In this document: positions 1-8,773 of the stretch, one piece after another
How the letters are laid out: the number at the start of each line of letters is the position of its first letter
Numbering within the stretch: the stretch's first letter is position 1
Source: Kiritimatiellia bacterium
GTDB lineage: Bacteria > Verrucomicrobiota > Kiritimatiellia > RFP12 > DVOR01
Length of the DNA stretch: 19,443 nucleotides
Assembly (NCBI GenBank): GCA_900771325.1
Contig: CAAGNN010000067.1
Location: 1-19,443, forward strand
Direction of reading: 5' to 3'
The notes under the pieces: model-generated
The model's database searches: none
Seen by the model: only the letters and a program-made list of their open reading frames with translations
Told to the model about the DNA's origin: nothing
Program-made: the position numbers and the translations under genes

Positions 1-30
1 CGCCCCCCTCCCTGCCGCTCCTCTCCCCCC

Positions 31-226
31 GACCCGCCCCGGGTTGACCCCCGACCCGCCCCGGGTTGACCCCCGACCCGCCCCGGGTTGACCCCCGACC
101 CGCCCCGGGTTCGCCTCGCATCCGCCCCGGGTTGACCTCCGACCCGCCCCGGGTTGACCCCCGACCCGCCCCGGGTTGACCCCCGACCCGCCCCGGGTTG
201 GAGGTGGACCCGGGCCGGGTTGAAGG
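31..226 (+). repeat. 22-bp tandem repeat array A (nine units)
   Basis: Nine units start at 31, 53, 75, 97, 119, 141, 163, 185 and 207, exactly 22 bp apart. Each has a 15-base core, GACCCGCCCCGGGTT, and a 7-base spacer. The spacer is mostly GACCCCC, with variants CGCCTCG, GACCTCC and GGAGGTG. Units five and nine have degenerate cores, but the register is not lost. The core is a dyad: ACCCG and CGGGT around a central CCC. The array ends about 20 bp before the -35 of the efflux operon. The same unit recurs near 9.7, 10.07 and 19.3 kb. Function unknown. Confidence 0.95.
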
Positions 227-248
227 AGAGGGGGTGGCGAGAAAATGC

Positions 249-277
249 TTGCTTACTGGCCTTGAGGTTTGTATAAT
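249..277 (+). promoter_or_regulatory. Sigma-70-type promoter of the efflux operon
   Basis: A -35-like TTGCTT (249-254) is followed after exactly 17 bp by a perfect -10 TATAAT (272-277), predicting transcription from about 284. The ATG at 269 overlaps the -10 box and cannot be the regulator's start. This supports the GTG at 305, which would have a leader of about 20 nt. Confidence 0.75.
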
Positions 278-304
278 GTGCGGCGTTTTTCAGAAAGGAA
301 TGCC

Positions 305-937
305 GTGCGCAGAACGAAAGAAGAGGCTTTGGAGACGCGGAACGCCATCTTGCGGGTGGCGTTGGAGAGTTTTTCCAAGCGTGGGTATGCGCTGACGACC
401 TTCAATGACATCGCCAAGAAGATCAACCTGACGAAGGGGGCCATCTTCTGGCACTTCAAGACGAAGGAGGACCTCCTGGCCGCGCTGCTGGCGTGGCTGC
501 AGGAGTCTTTCGACCCGTTTAAGCCGTTGGAGACGGCGACGACGCTCGGCGAGGTGCGCGAGGCCTTCTTGGCCTGGGCGAAGGTGCTTGCGACGAACCG
601 CCAGCACCGGCAGTTTCTCATCTTTGTGATGAGCCGGGTGGAGTGGAGTGAGGCGTTGAAGGCGAAGCTGCGCCAGAAGTTGGACGCGCTGATGGTGGCT
701 AACCCCTATGACCGGTTGGTGGGGTGTATGGAGCGGCTGAAGGATTTGGGCGAGATCGCCTCCCCGCTGTCGGGGTTGCAGATCGCCGCGTTGTTGAGTT
801 CGTGCTTCTTCGGGTTGCACCGGGAAGCGTGGTTGCACAAGCCGCACAGCCGTTCCGAGCAGTTGGAGCTGCCCGCGACGCTGGAGGCGGGGCTGGACTT
901 TATCCTAAATGGTATCAGGAGGACATCACATGACTGA
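305..937 (+). CDS. TetR/AcrR-family transcriptional regulator
   Basis: Predicted 210-residue DNA-binding repressor. The N-terminus (RRTKEEALETRNAIL) matches the start of AcrR/TtgR-type regulators. The helix-turn-helix lies at about residues 25-55 (TTFNDIAKKINLTKGAIFWHF, TetR signature), and the variable C-terminal ligand domain fills the rest. I chose the GTG at 305: an AGAAAGGA ribosome site lies 6 bases upstream, and the in-frame ATG at 269 sits inside the promoter -10. The stop overlaps the adaptor gene's ATG by 8 bases, so the regulator is the first gene of the efflux operon. By analogy with AcrR, TtgR and MexR-like systems it probably represses its own operon and is released by a pump substrate. 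No clear operator palindrome is visible. Ligand unknown. Confidence 0.9.
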   Translation: MRRTKEEALETRNAILRVALESFSKRGYALTTFNDIAKKINLTKGAIFWHFKTKEDLLAALLAWLQESFDPFKPLETATTLGEVREAFLAWAKVLATNRQHRQFLIFVMSRVEWSEALKAKLRQKLDALMVANPYDRLVGCMERLKDLGEIASPLSGLQIAALLSSCFFGLHREAWLHKPHSRSEQLELPATLEAGLDFILNGIRRTSHD

Positions 938-2192
938 AGCGACGGAAACGACGGAACAGGCGGCGAAGCCTTCTCGCGGTGCGGCGGCTGCGGCCGGCAC
1001 GCTGGGGCTGCTGTTGAGCGTGGGCGCGGCCTTTGCGCTGGGGTGGTACGTGAGCCAGATCTACACCGCGCGTCAGGCCACCAAGGCCGCTGCCGAGCAG
1101 GCTGCCAAGCAGCAGGCGATGATGATGGGCCGCCCGGTCACGGTGGAGACCACCAAGGCCGCCAAGCGCGCGATGAACCCGCCTCAGGAGTTTATGGGCC
1201 ACGTCGAGCCCATCGAGAAGACCGACCTGCGCGCGCAGATCGATGGCACCATCGCCGAGGTGGCCTTCACCGAAGGGTCGATGGTCAAGGCTGGCGACCT
1301 GCTCTTCCTCATCGACCCGCGGGTCTACGAGGCGCGCGTGGCTCAGGCCAAGGCGGCCCTGGAGAAGGCGAAGGCTGCCAGCGAGAATGCCGACCGCTAC
1401 TATGCGCGTATCAGCGCCGTGGATAAGCGCTCGGTGACCGAGGCGGAGATCGACCAAGCCTACGCCACGATGCTCGAGGCGCGCGCGGCCATCGCCCAGT
1501 GCGAGGCGGATCTGCAGAGCGCGGAGATCAACCTGGGCTACACGCGCATCACCGCCCCCATCTCCGGGCGTATCGGTAAGAGTCTGCTCAAGAAGGGCGA
1601 CTACGTGGCCCCCTCGATGGGCTCGCTCGCGCGCATTGTGCAGACCGACCCGGTGCGCGTGGTCTTCTCTATCCCCGATAAGGAGCTCTTGCAGGGGCGG
1701 CGGGTGATTGAGGCCGAGGGGAAGATCGAGGCGATCCGCGCCCAGCTGCGTCTGCCCGATGGCTCGATCTATGAGCACAATGGCGAGGCGGACTTCGTGA
1801 GCAACGAAATCGATAGCGCCACAGCCTCGCTGGCCATCCGCTACCGCTTCGCAAACCCCAATCAGTTCCTGGTCTCGAATGGCTATGTGACGGTGCTGCT
1901 GAGCGAGGCCGAGCCCAAGCAGGTCATCGCGGTGCCCACCGGGGCCGTGCTGGCGAACGCCACCGGCGACTACGTCTATCTCAATGTGAACGGCACGGCG
2001 GTGCGGCGCATCGTCAAACTCGGCGAAGTGCAGAGCGGCTATATCGCCATTCTCTCGGGGCTGAACGAGGGCGAAGAGGTGATTACCGAGGGCGTGGTGA
2101 ATGTCTCGGACGGCGCGAAGCTGAATGTGGTGAACCCGGCGGTCAAGCAGAGCTCGGCGGCGGAGGCTTCCCTCCCCGGGGCCGCGAAGTAA
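930..2192 (+). CDS. RND efflux periplasmic adaptor (membrane fusion protein, HlyD/AcrA type)
   Basis: A 420-residue adaptor that would bridge the inner-membrane RND pump and the outer-membrane channel. An alanine-rich N-terminal transmembrane segment lies at about residues 18-40. There is no lipobox cysteine, so it is anchored by the helix rather than by lipid as in AcrA. It is followed by a lipoyl half-motif (about 95-130), a coiled-coil hairpin rich in Ala, Glu and Lys (about 130-205), the second lipoyl half (YTRITAPISGRIGKSLLKKGDYV), beta-barrel and membrane-proximal domains. The start is ATG 930, with AGGAGG seven bases upstream. An in-frame ATG at 909 would give seven more residues but lacks a good ribosome site. 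It overlaps the regulator by 8 bases and lies 31 bases before the pump gene. Family assignment is firm; substrate unknown. Confidence 0.95.
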   Translation: MTEATETTEQAAKPSRGAAAAAGTLGLLLSVGAAFALGWYVSQIYTARQATKAAAEQAAKQQAMMMGRPVTVETTKAAKRAMNPPQEFMGHVEPIEKTDLRAQIDGTIAEVAFTEGSMVKAGDLLFLIDPRVYEARVAQAKAALEKAKAASENADRYYARISAVDKRSVTEAEIDQAYATMLEARAAIAQCEADLQSAEINLGYTRITAPISGRIGKSLLKKGDYVAPSMGSLARIVQTDPVRVVFSIPDKELLQGRRVIEAEGKIEAIRAQLRLPDGSIYEHNGEADFVSNEIDSATASLAIRYRFANPNQFLVSNGYVTVLLSEAEPKQVIAVPTGAVLANATGDYVYLNVNGTAVRRIVKLGEVQSGYIAILSGLNEGEEVITEGVVNVSDGAKLNVVNPAVKQSSAAEASLPGAAK

Positions 2193-2223
2193 GGCCCGCA
2201 GCCGGCAGAAGGAGTTTTCGGTT

Positions 2224-5200
2224 ATGGCTGAAGAACGGAAGATGAGCCTCGAGGAGATCGAGGCGAACGAGCGCCGGGTCATCCAAGAGGCGCTCAAGGA
2301 GCTGCCGACGAAGTCCATCTTCTCGCGCATCTTTGTGAACCGGCCGCGCTTTGCCTTCGTTATCGCCATTGTGATGACGCTGGTGGGCGCGCTGGCCATC
2401 AAGTCGCTGCCGATTGAGCAGTACCCCGAGGTGGCGCCGCCGACGGTGCAGGTGAGCTGCACTTATCCCGGCGCGAATGCCGTGGACCTGGCCAACACCG
2501 TGGCCATCCCGATTGAGTCGGAGGTCAATGGCGTGGAGGATATGATCTATATGTCCTCCGAGTGCACCGATAACGGCCAGTATAAGCTGACGGTCACCTT
2601 CGCGGTGGGCGCGGACCGCGATATGAGTATGGTGCGCGTGCAGAACCGCGTGGCGCGCGCCGAGCCGAAGCTGCCGGCGGAGGTGACTAAGCAGGGCGTC
2701 TCGGTGAGCTCGCGCGCCTCCTCGATGCTCGGCTTCATCGCCTTCCGTTCGCCCTCGGGTGCGCTCAACAAGCTGCAGATCACCGACTTCCTCTTCTCCA
2801 ATATCCGCGATACCATCCTGCGCGTGCCTGGCGTGGGCGGCGCGGACGTCTATGGCGCGAAGGTGGCGATGCGCATTTGGCTCGACCCCGACCGGATGGC
2901 CGCGCAGAATATGGACGCGAACGAAGTGGTCGCGGCCATCTCCTCGCAGAACCGCCAGGCTTCGCTCGGCTCGGTGGGCGCTTCGCCGGTGCAGGACCCC
3001 ACCGTCAAGAATGTTTACACCATCACGGCCGATGGCCGCCTGAGCTCGGTCAAGGAGTTCGAGAACATCGTGGTGCGCACCTCCGAGGACGGCGGCATCG
3101 TCCGCCTGCGGGATGTGGCGCGCATCGAGGTGGGCGAACAGAGCTACAACGCCAACGGCACTTTCAACAGCGCCGAGGCGGTTTCGATGGGCCTCAACCA
3201 GACCCCCGGCACCAACGCCATCGAGGCGGTGGATGCCATCAAGGCCGAGCTCGAGCGCCTCAAGCCCACCTTCCCCGGCGACCTGGAGGCCGTCTTCGCC
3301 TACGACGCCACCGACGTGGTGCGCGACTCGATTAAGGAGATCATCTCCACCCTCGTGGAGACCTTCGTGCTCGTGGTGATCGTCTGCTTCGTCTTCTTGC
3401 AGGACATCCGCGCCACGCTCGTGCCGGTCTGCGCCATCCCCGTTTCGCTCTTCTGCACCTTTGCCGTGATGAAGGGCTGCGGCTTCTCGATCAACACCCT
3501 CTCGCTCTTCGCGTTGGTGCTGGCCATCGGCTCAATCGTCGACGACGCCATCGTCGTGGTCGAGCGCGTGCAGTATCATATGGAGAAGAGCAAGCTCGAC
3601 CGCAAGACCGCCACGCTCCTGACGATGAGCGAGGTGACCGGCGCCGTCATCGCCACCACGCTCGTGCTGCTGGCCATCTTCGTGCCGGTGGGCTTCATCT
3701 CGGGCATTACCGGGCGCATCTACGCGCAGTTCGCGGTGACGATGTCGGTGGCTATCTGCTTCTCCACCGTCAACGCCCTCACCCTCTCCCCGGCCATCTG
3801 CGCCACCATTATGGGCACGCCCACCGAACACAAGCACCTGTGGGACCCCTTCACCTGGTTTAACGCCGCTCTCAACTGGCTTAAGAAGCGCTACGCCACG
3901 GCTGCCAAGTTCCTGGCCGCGCGCCGGATTCTGACGCTCCTTTTGTTGCTCTTGACCGCCGCCGGGGCCATTATCGCCTTGGAGAAGACTCCGAGTTCCT
4001 TCCTCCCCGAAGAGGATCAGGGCGTGGTCTTCGTGGATGTCTCCCTAAGTGAGGGCACGAACCGCGCCGTCACCGACAAGTTCATCGCGCGCGTTGGCTC
4101 CGAGGTGCAGAAGATTCCGGGCGTGAAGAGCCTCCTGGCCGTCACCGGCCACGCGATGGTCTCGGGCTCGGCAGAGAACACGGGCATGCTCATCGTGGCG
4201 TTGGACGACTGGGCCAAGCGCCCCGAAGGGGTCACCGCCCGCGGCGTGCTCAACCAGATTATGGCCCTCTCGGCGCAGTATCACGAAGGTAAGTTCTTCG
4301 CGATGCTCCCGCCGGCGATTATGGGCCTGGGCAACACCGGCGGTCTGAGCGTCCGCTTCCAGTCGCTCAACTTTACCGACCCGGAGATCATCGAGCGCAA
4401 CCTCCGCTCCTTCCTCGTCTCCCTCAACCAGGCCCCGGAGATCGCGATGGCTTTCTCGCCCTACACCTCCGGCACGCCCCACATCAAGCTCGAGATTGAC
4501 CGCACCAAGACCGAGGCCTATCAGGTGCCGATCTCCACGCTCTACTCGACCTTGCAGAGCTACCTCGGCTCCTACTACGTCAACGACATCAACATCGGCA
4601 CGCAGGTCAACCAGGTCGTTGTCCAGGCCGACTGGAAGGGGCGCGACACCGCCGACGCCATCGGCCGGCTCTACGCCAAGAGCAACACCGGCGCGATGGT
4701 CCCCGTCTCGGCCCTCGTGAACTTCCACACCACCGGCGGCACGCGCAGCTACCCGCGCTACAACCTCTATCCCTCCGCCGCCATCACCGCGATGACCGCC
4801 CCCGGCTTCGCCTCGGGCGAGGCGATGGATGCCGTCCGCGCCATCGCCAAGTCCACCCTCTCGCGCGACTTCTCCTTCGAGTGGACCGACCTCTCTTACC
4901 AGGAGAACGCCACCGCCGGCCAGACGACCATCCTCGTCATCGCCGCCTTCGTCTTCGGCTACCTCTTCCTGGTGGCCCAGTATGAGAGCTGGACGCTGCC
5001 GCTGCCGGTGATGACCTCCATCATCGTCGGCTGTATGGGCGCCTTCATCGGCATTATGCGCAACGGCCTGGACCTCTCCATCTACGCCCAGCTCGGCCTG
5101 CTGCTCCTGGTGGCCCTCGCCGCGAAGAACGCCATCCTCATCGTCGAGTTCGCCGCCACGCGCCGCGAGCAAGGCCTGAGCATCGTCGACGCGGCGGGCG

Positions 5201-5457
5201 AGGGCGCCGGCGAGCGTCTGCGCGCGGTGTTGATGACCGCCCTCACCTTCATCCTCGGCGTGCTCCCGATGGTTTACGCCGAAGGCGCGGGCGCGGCCAG
5301 CCGCCGCCACATCGGCGTCACCGTCTACTACGGGATGCTGATGTCCACCACCGCCGGGTTGCTGATGATCCCGGCCCTCTATTCACTCTTCGAGAAGATG
5401 CGCGAGGGCACCTACGCCCTCTTCGGCACCACGCACAAGAAGGAGGAAACCAAGTGA
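2224..5457 (+). CDS. RND multidrug efflux pump, HAE1 (AcrB-like) inner-membrane transporter
   Basis: A 1077-residue proton-driven exporter. The first membrane helix (RFAFVIAIVMTLVGALAI) is followed by the typical SLPIEQYPEVAPPTVQVS segment, then two periplasmic porter domains and 12 predicted helices in two halves. Proton-relay residues are visible: Asp440-Asp441 in GSIVDDAIVVVE and Lys968 in ALAAKNAILIVEF, equivalent to AcrB D407, D408 and K940. An extra N-terminal stretch of about 33 charged residues (MAEERKMSLEEIEANERRV) precedes the usual start, making it longer than AcrB. AAGGAG nine bases before ATG 2224 supports the extended start. The stop overlaps the next gene's GTG by 4 bases. HAE1 pumps export drugs, bile salts, dyes or solvents; specificity cannot be read here. 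Confidence 0.97.
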   Translation: MAEERKMSLEEIEANERRVIQEALKELPTKSIFSRIFVNRPRFAFVIAIVMTLVGALAIKSLPIEQYPEVAPPTVQVSCTYPGANAVDLANTVAIPIESEVNGVEDMIYMSSECTDNGQYKLTVTFAVGADRDMSMVRVQNRVARAEPKLPAEVTKQGVSVSSRASSMLGFIAFRSPSGALNKLQITDFLFSNIRDTILRVPGVGGADVYGAKVAMRIWLDPDRMAAQNMDANEVVAAISSQNRQASLGSVGASPVQDPTVKNVYTITADGRLSSVKEFENIVVRTSEDGGIVRLRDVARIEVGEQSYNANGTFNSAEAVSMGLNQTPGTNAIEAVDAIKAELERLKPTFPGDLEAVFAYDATDVVRDSIKEIISTLVETFVLVVIVCFVFLQDIRATLVPVCAIPVSLFCTFAVMKGCGFSINTLSLFALVLAIGSIVDDAIVVVERVQYHMEKSKLDRKTATLLTMSEVTGAVIATTLVLLAIFVPVGFISGITGRIYAQFAVTMSVAICFSTVNALTLSPAICATIMGTPTEHKHLWDPFTWFNAALNWLKKRYATAAKFLAARRILTLLLLLLTAAGAIIALEKTPSSFLPEEDQGVVFVDVSLSEGTNRAVTDKFIARVGSEVQKIPGVKSLLAVTGHAMVSGSAENTGMLIVALDDWAKRPEGVTARGVLNQIMALSAQYHEGKFFAMLPPAIMGLGNTGGLSVRFQSLNFTDPEIIERNLRSFLVSLNQAPEIAMAFSPYTSGTPHIKLEIDRTKTEAYQVPISTLYSTLQSYLGSYYVNDINIGTQVNQVVVQADWKGRDTADAIGRLYAKSNTGAMVPVSALVNFHTTGGTRSYPRYNLYPSAAITAMTAPGFASGEAMDAVRAIAKSTLSRDFSFEWTDLSYQENATAGQTTILVIAAFVFGYLFLVAQYESWTLPLPVMTSIIVGCMGAFIGIMRNGLDLSIYAQLGLLLLVALAAKNAILIVEFAATRREQGLSIVDAAGEGAGERLRAVLMTALTFILGVLPMVYAEGAGAASRRHIGVTVYYGMLMSTTAGLLMIPALYSLFEKMREGTYALFGTTHKKEETK

Positions 5458-7067
5458 AGCCTTCCCTGCTCTCCCTGACCGCCCTGCTGACCCTCTGCGG
5501 CTGCACCGCCCTCGGCCCCAAGTACACCGAGCGCCCCGCCGCGGACATCCTCGACGAAGCGACCGTCACCCCCGAGGCCCAGGATAACCTCCCCCGCCTC
5601 AATACGCGCGACGCGCTGCCCGCCCCCGAGCTCACTGCCTGGTGGGAGCGCTTCGAGGATCCTGCCCTCTCCCGCCTCCTGGCCAAGGCCTACGCCGTCA
5701 ACCGCAACCTTGCTGCCGCCCGCGCCAACCTCGCTGCCGCCCGCGCCGCCTATGAGTACCAGCGCGGCGCCCTCTGGCCCACTGCCAATGTCGGGGGCGA
5801 CATCACCCGCAGCCGCACCTCCGAGAATGGCCTCTCCGGCACCTCCCCGCGCCGCCGCTACACCGATTACAACCTCGCCGCCAGCGCCCGTTGGGAGCTC
5901 GACTTCTTTGGTCGCGTCCAGCACCTCACCGATGCCGCCGCCGCCGAGGCGCAGGCCTCCGAGGCCGACCTCAAGGCCCTCTGGGTCTCGGTCTCCGGCT
6001 CGCTGGCCACCTACTACCTTGAGCTGCGCACCCTCCAGGGCCGTCTGATGGTGGCCGAGGACAACCTCAAGCTCCAGCAGGCCAACTACGACCTCCTGGC
6101 CAACCGCAACCGCGCCGGCATCACCAACGACCTCCAGAAGAACCAGGCCGAATACGACCTGCGCAACACCGCCGCCACCATCCCCTCCCTCAAGGCCCAG
6201 ATCGTCGCCGCCGAGAATGCCATCGCCCTCCTCTGCGGCGTCACCCCCGGTACTCTGCCGCCCGAGCTCCTGGCCCAGCCCGCGCTCCAGCCCGGCAACG
6301 GCCCCGCCGCCGGCGAGGTCCCCGCAGGCACGCAGAACGACAACGCCAAGGCCGCCGGCCTCCGCCCCACCGGCATCCCCCGCGCCCAGCGCATTAACCT
6401 CGATGCCGGCATCCCGGCCGACGCCATCCGCCGCCGCCCCGACGTCTACGCCGCCGAGCGCCGCCTGAAGGCCGCCACCTCCACCCTCGGGGCCGCCGAG
6501 GCCGAGCACTATCCCACCGTCTACATCTCCGGCTCCTTCGGTCTCGACTCACTGACCTTGGGCGACCTCTTTGACTGGGACAGCCGCTTCTACAACTTCG
6601 GCCCGGGCATCACTCTGCCCATCTTCCGCGGCGGCCAGATCGTCGCCAACGTGAAGATCAAGACCGAACAGCAGAAGGCCGCCCTCGCCAGCTACGAGCA
6701 GGTCGTCCTCTCGGCCCTGGCCGATGTGCGCACCGCCCTCGCCGGCGTCACCCAGGAGTACGAGCGCCTCACCCAGCTGCGCCTCGGCGTCCAGGCCGCC
6801 CAAGCCGCCTACGAAATCGCCGCCAACAAGTACAACGCCGGCCTCGGTGACTTCTTTGACGTCCTCGACGCCCAGCGCCAGCTCCAGACCCTCGACGAGG
6901 CGCGCGTCATCAGCGAAGGTGCCATCGCCCAGCAGCAGGTGGCCCTCTACAAGGCCCTCTGCGGCGGCTGGGAAGGCGACGACACCCTTCCCGCCTCGGC
7001 CCTCTTTGGCCCCCTGGCTACCGACGAGCCGCTCATCGCCCCCATCGCCGCCCAGGCGGAAGAGTAA
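5454..7067 (+). CDS. TolC/OprM-like outer-membrane efflux lipoprotein (NodT family)
   Basis: A 537-residue outer-membrane channel of the efflux system. The signal peptide ends in a lipobox (L14-C15-G16-C17), so Cys17 is the predicted lipidation site. Two outer-membrane-efflux repeats follow. Family hallmarks include WWERFEDPALSRLL near the start, ALRRPDV-like DAIRRRPDVYAAER in the middle and YNAGLGDFFDVLDAQRQL near the end. An Ala/Gly/Pro-rich insertion of about 50 residues (around residues 280-325) between the repeats makes it longer than OprM. The GTG start at 5454 overlaps the pump stop (GTGA), and AGGAGG lies seven bases upstream, indicating translational coupling. A very strong hairpin follows the gene. 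Assignment is secure; drug range unknown. Confidence 0.95.
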   Translation: MKPSLLSLTALLTLCGCTALGPKYTERPAADILDEATVTPEAQDNLPRLNTRDALPAPELTAWWERFEDPALSRLLAKAYAVNRNLAAARANLAAARAAYEYQRGALWPTANVGGDITRSRTSENGLSGTSPRRRYTDYNLAASARWELDFFGRVQHLTDAAAAEAQASEADLKALWVSVSGSLATYYLELRTLQGRLMVAEDNLKLQQANYDLLANRNRAGITNDLQKNQAEYDLRNTAATIPSLKAQIVAAENAIALLCGVTPGTLPPELLAQPALQPGNGPAAGEVPAGTQNDNAKAAGLRPTGIPRAQRINLDAGIPADAIRRRPDVYAAERRLKAATSTLGAAEAEHYPTVYISGSFGLDSLTLGDLFDWDSRFYNFGPGITLPIFRGGQIVANVKIKTEQQKAALASYEQVVLSALADVRTALAGVTQEYERLTQLRLGVQAAQAAYEIAANKYNAGLGDFFDVLDAQRQLQTLDEARVISEGAIAQQQVALYKALCGGWEGDDTLPASALFGPLATDEPLIAPIAAQAEE

Positions 7068-7077
7068 GCGAGCAAAA

Positions 7078-7127
7078 CCAAAGCAAAGCGCCAGGGAGCC
7101 TGCGGGCTCCCTGGCGCTTTGCTTTGG
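7078..7127 (+). terminator. Long-stem terminator of the efflux operon
   Basis: A perfect 23-bp stem (7078-7100 with 7105-7127) closes on the four-base loop TGCG, 10 bases after the channel stop. No long T tract follows, but the base of the stem carries TTTGCTTTGG. The symmetrical stem could act in both directions. Confidence 0.8.
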
Positions 7128-7263
7128 GATAGGCGATAGGCGATAGACGGGAAAGCTGGCGCTTGAAGTGGAAAGCCCGGCCTAACACCAGGAGCTTGCC
7201 CGTCGCGAAACGCGCTTCTCGCCTATCGCGAGCCGCGCACGCGGCGAGTTTTCCCGTCTATCG
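7128..7263. repeat. Intergenic inverted repeats between convergent operons
   Basis: Three near-identical heptamers stand in tandem (GATAGGC 7128-7134, GATAGGC 7135-7141, GATAGAC 7142-7148). CGATAGACGGGAAA at 7141-7154 is exactly inverted at 7250-7263, 3 bases before the nfnB stop. A further AGGCGA-type match lies near 7219-7230. The arms could pair into a long hairpin downstream of nfnB, perhaps as its terminator. No gene is visible in this stretch. Confidence 0.6.
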
Positions 7264-7266
7264 TAT

Positions 7267-8763
7267 TCAGCGGCTCGCCGCCAAATACTCGTTGATGGCT
7301 TTCGCTGCGCGGCGGCCTTCGCCCATCGCGAGAATGACTGTGGCCGCGCCCAGGACGATGTCGCCGCCGGCATAGACGCCGGGGATCGAGGTGGCCTGGT
7401 TGGCGTCGACGACGATGTGGCCCTTGCGGTCAATCTCCAAGCCGTCGGTGGTCTGCGGGATGAGGGGATTGGAAGCGTTGCCGATGGCGATAATCACCGC
7501 GTCCATCGGCAGGGTGTACTCGCTGCCCTGGATTGGCACGGGGCTGCGGCGGCCGGAGGCATCGGGCTCGCCCAGTTCGTAGCGCAGGCACTCGATGGCC
7601 TTGACCGCGCCCTTCTCGTCGCCCACAATCCGCTCGATGTTGGAGAGGAACTGGAAGTTGACCCCCTCCTCCTCGGCGTGCTCCACCTCTTCGACGCGCG
7701 CAGGCATCTCGGCGCGGCTGCGGCGGTAGACCAGGTAGACCTCCTCGGCGCCCAGGCGGAAGGCCATACGCGCAGCATCCATCGCCACATTGCCACCGCC
7801 GAGCACGGCCACGCGCTTGGCCGGATAGTAGGGGGTGGCGGCCTCGGCCTTGTCGTAGGCCTTCATCAAGTTGGCGCGCGTGAGGTACTCATTGGCCGAG
7901 AAGACGCCCACGAGCTCTTCGCCGGGGATGCCCATAAAGCGCGGCAAGCCGGCGCCGGTGCCGATATAGACCGCGTCAAAGCCATCCTTGGCCATCAGAT
8001 CGCGCAGCTTACGGGTGCGGCCAACGACGAAGTTCGTCTCCACCTTCACGCCCATCTGCTTGAGCCCCTCAATCTCCTTGTTCACGATGGCCTTGGGCAG
8101 ACGGAACTCGGGAATGCCGTAAACGAGCACGCCACCGGGCTTCTGGAAGGCCTCGAAGAGCGTGACATCGTGTCCCTCGCGCCGGACATCGGCGGCCACG
8201 GTAATCCCCGAGGGGCCCGACCCGATGACGGCCACCTTCTTGCCCGTCTCGGGCTTGACGGTGTTGTCGATGGGGTGCTCGGCGTCGTGCGCGCGCTGCC
8301 AATCGGCCACAAAGCGCTCCAAGCGCCCGATGGCCACGCTCTGGTTCACATCCTTGCGGATAACGCCCATCGTGCAATGCTTCTGGCACTGGCTCTCCTG
8401 GGGGCAGACGCGCCCGCAGATCGCCGGCAGGATACTCGTACGCCGGATAATCCCCAACGCCTCGGCGTAGTTCCCCTGCGCCACCTCGTGGACGAAGCCG
8501 GGGATGTTGATGGAGACCGGGCAATCCTTCATACACGGGGCGTTCTTGCACTGCAAGCAACGGCTCGCCTCCACGCGCGCCTGCACCTCGGTGTAGCCAA
8601 TGGCCACCTCCTGCATATTGCGCTTGCGGATCTCGGGGGCCTGCACCGGCATCGGCTGCTGGGCAATCCCCGTGCGCTCCTTAGGGCTCAGGGTCTTCCC
8701 CTGCATCCCGGCCCACAACTGCTCGGCCTGCGCTTCCAACGCTTCCTTAGATACAAACGACAT
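7267..8763 (-). CDS. nfnB: NADH-dependent ferredoxin:NADP+ oxidoreductase, large subunit (GltD-like, NfnB)
   Basis: A 498-residue flavoprotein that, with NfnA, should catalyse electron-bifurcating transhydrogenation among ferredoxin, NADH and NADP+. The N-terminal iron-sulfur domain has two four-cysteine sets: C69/C72/C77/C81 (CLQCKNAPCMKDC) and C116/C120/C126/C130 (CGRVCPQESQCQKHC). The FAD motif GSGPSG is at 181-186 and the NADPH-binding VAVLGGGNVAMDAA at 318-331. A GGDIVLGAATVILAMGEG flavin motif sits near the end. The start ATG at 8763 has AAGGAG seven bases upstream, 10 bases after nfnA. A similar protein serves as the glutamate synthase small subunit; the adjacent PyrK-like NfnA and absence of gltB here favour Nfn. 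Some authors call the subunits NfnL and NfnS. Confidence 0.93.
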   Translation of the reverse strand: MSFVSKEALEAQAEQLWAGMQGKTLSPKERTGIAQQPMPVQAPEIRKRNMQEVAIGYTEVQARVEASRCLQCKNAPCMKDCPVSINIPGFVHEVAQGNYAEALGIIRRTSILPAICGRVCPQESQCQKHCTMGVIRKDVNQSVAIGRLERFVADWQRAHDAEHPIDNTVKPETGKKVAVIGSGPSGITVAADVRREGHDVTLFEAFQKPGGVLVYGIPEFRLPKAIVNKEIEGLKQMGVKVETNFVVGRTRKLRDLMAKDGFDAVYIGTGAGLPRFMGIPGEELVGVFSANEYLTRANLMKAYDKAEAATPYYPAKRVAVLGGGNVAMDAARMAFRLGAEEVYLVYRRSRAEMPARVEEVEHAEEEGVNFQFLSNIERIVGDEKGAVKAIECLRYELGEPDASGRRSPVPIQGSEYTLPMDAVIIAIGNASNPLIPQTTDGLEIDRKGHIVVDANQATSIPGVYAGGDIVLGAATVILAMGEGRRAAKAINEYLAASR

Positions 8764-8773
8764 GGCTCTCTCC

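Noticed and set aside
31..226. CRISPR array
   Set aside because: The variable parts are only 7 bases and mostly identical, the core is 15 bases, and no cas gene is near.
909..929. Upstream ATG for the adaptor
   Set aside because: The ATG at 930 has AGGAGG at the right distance; the one at 909 does not.
915..2462. Long minus-strand open frame opposite the adaptor and pump genes
   Set aside because: It is antisense to a well-supported gene, is rich in His, Arg, Leu and Gly as expected of a GC-rich shadow, and shows no motif.
4045..5310. Long minus-strand open frame opposite the RND pump
   Set aside because: Antisense shadow of a gene with clear family motifs; low-complexity Gly/Glu/Val/Ala/Asp composition.
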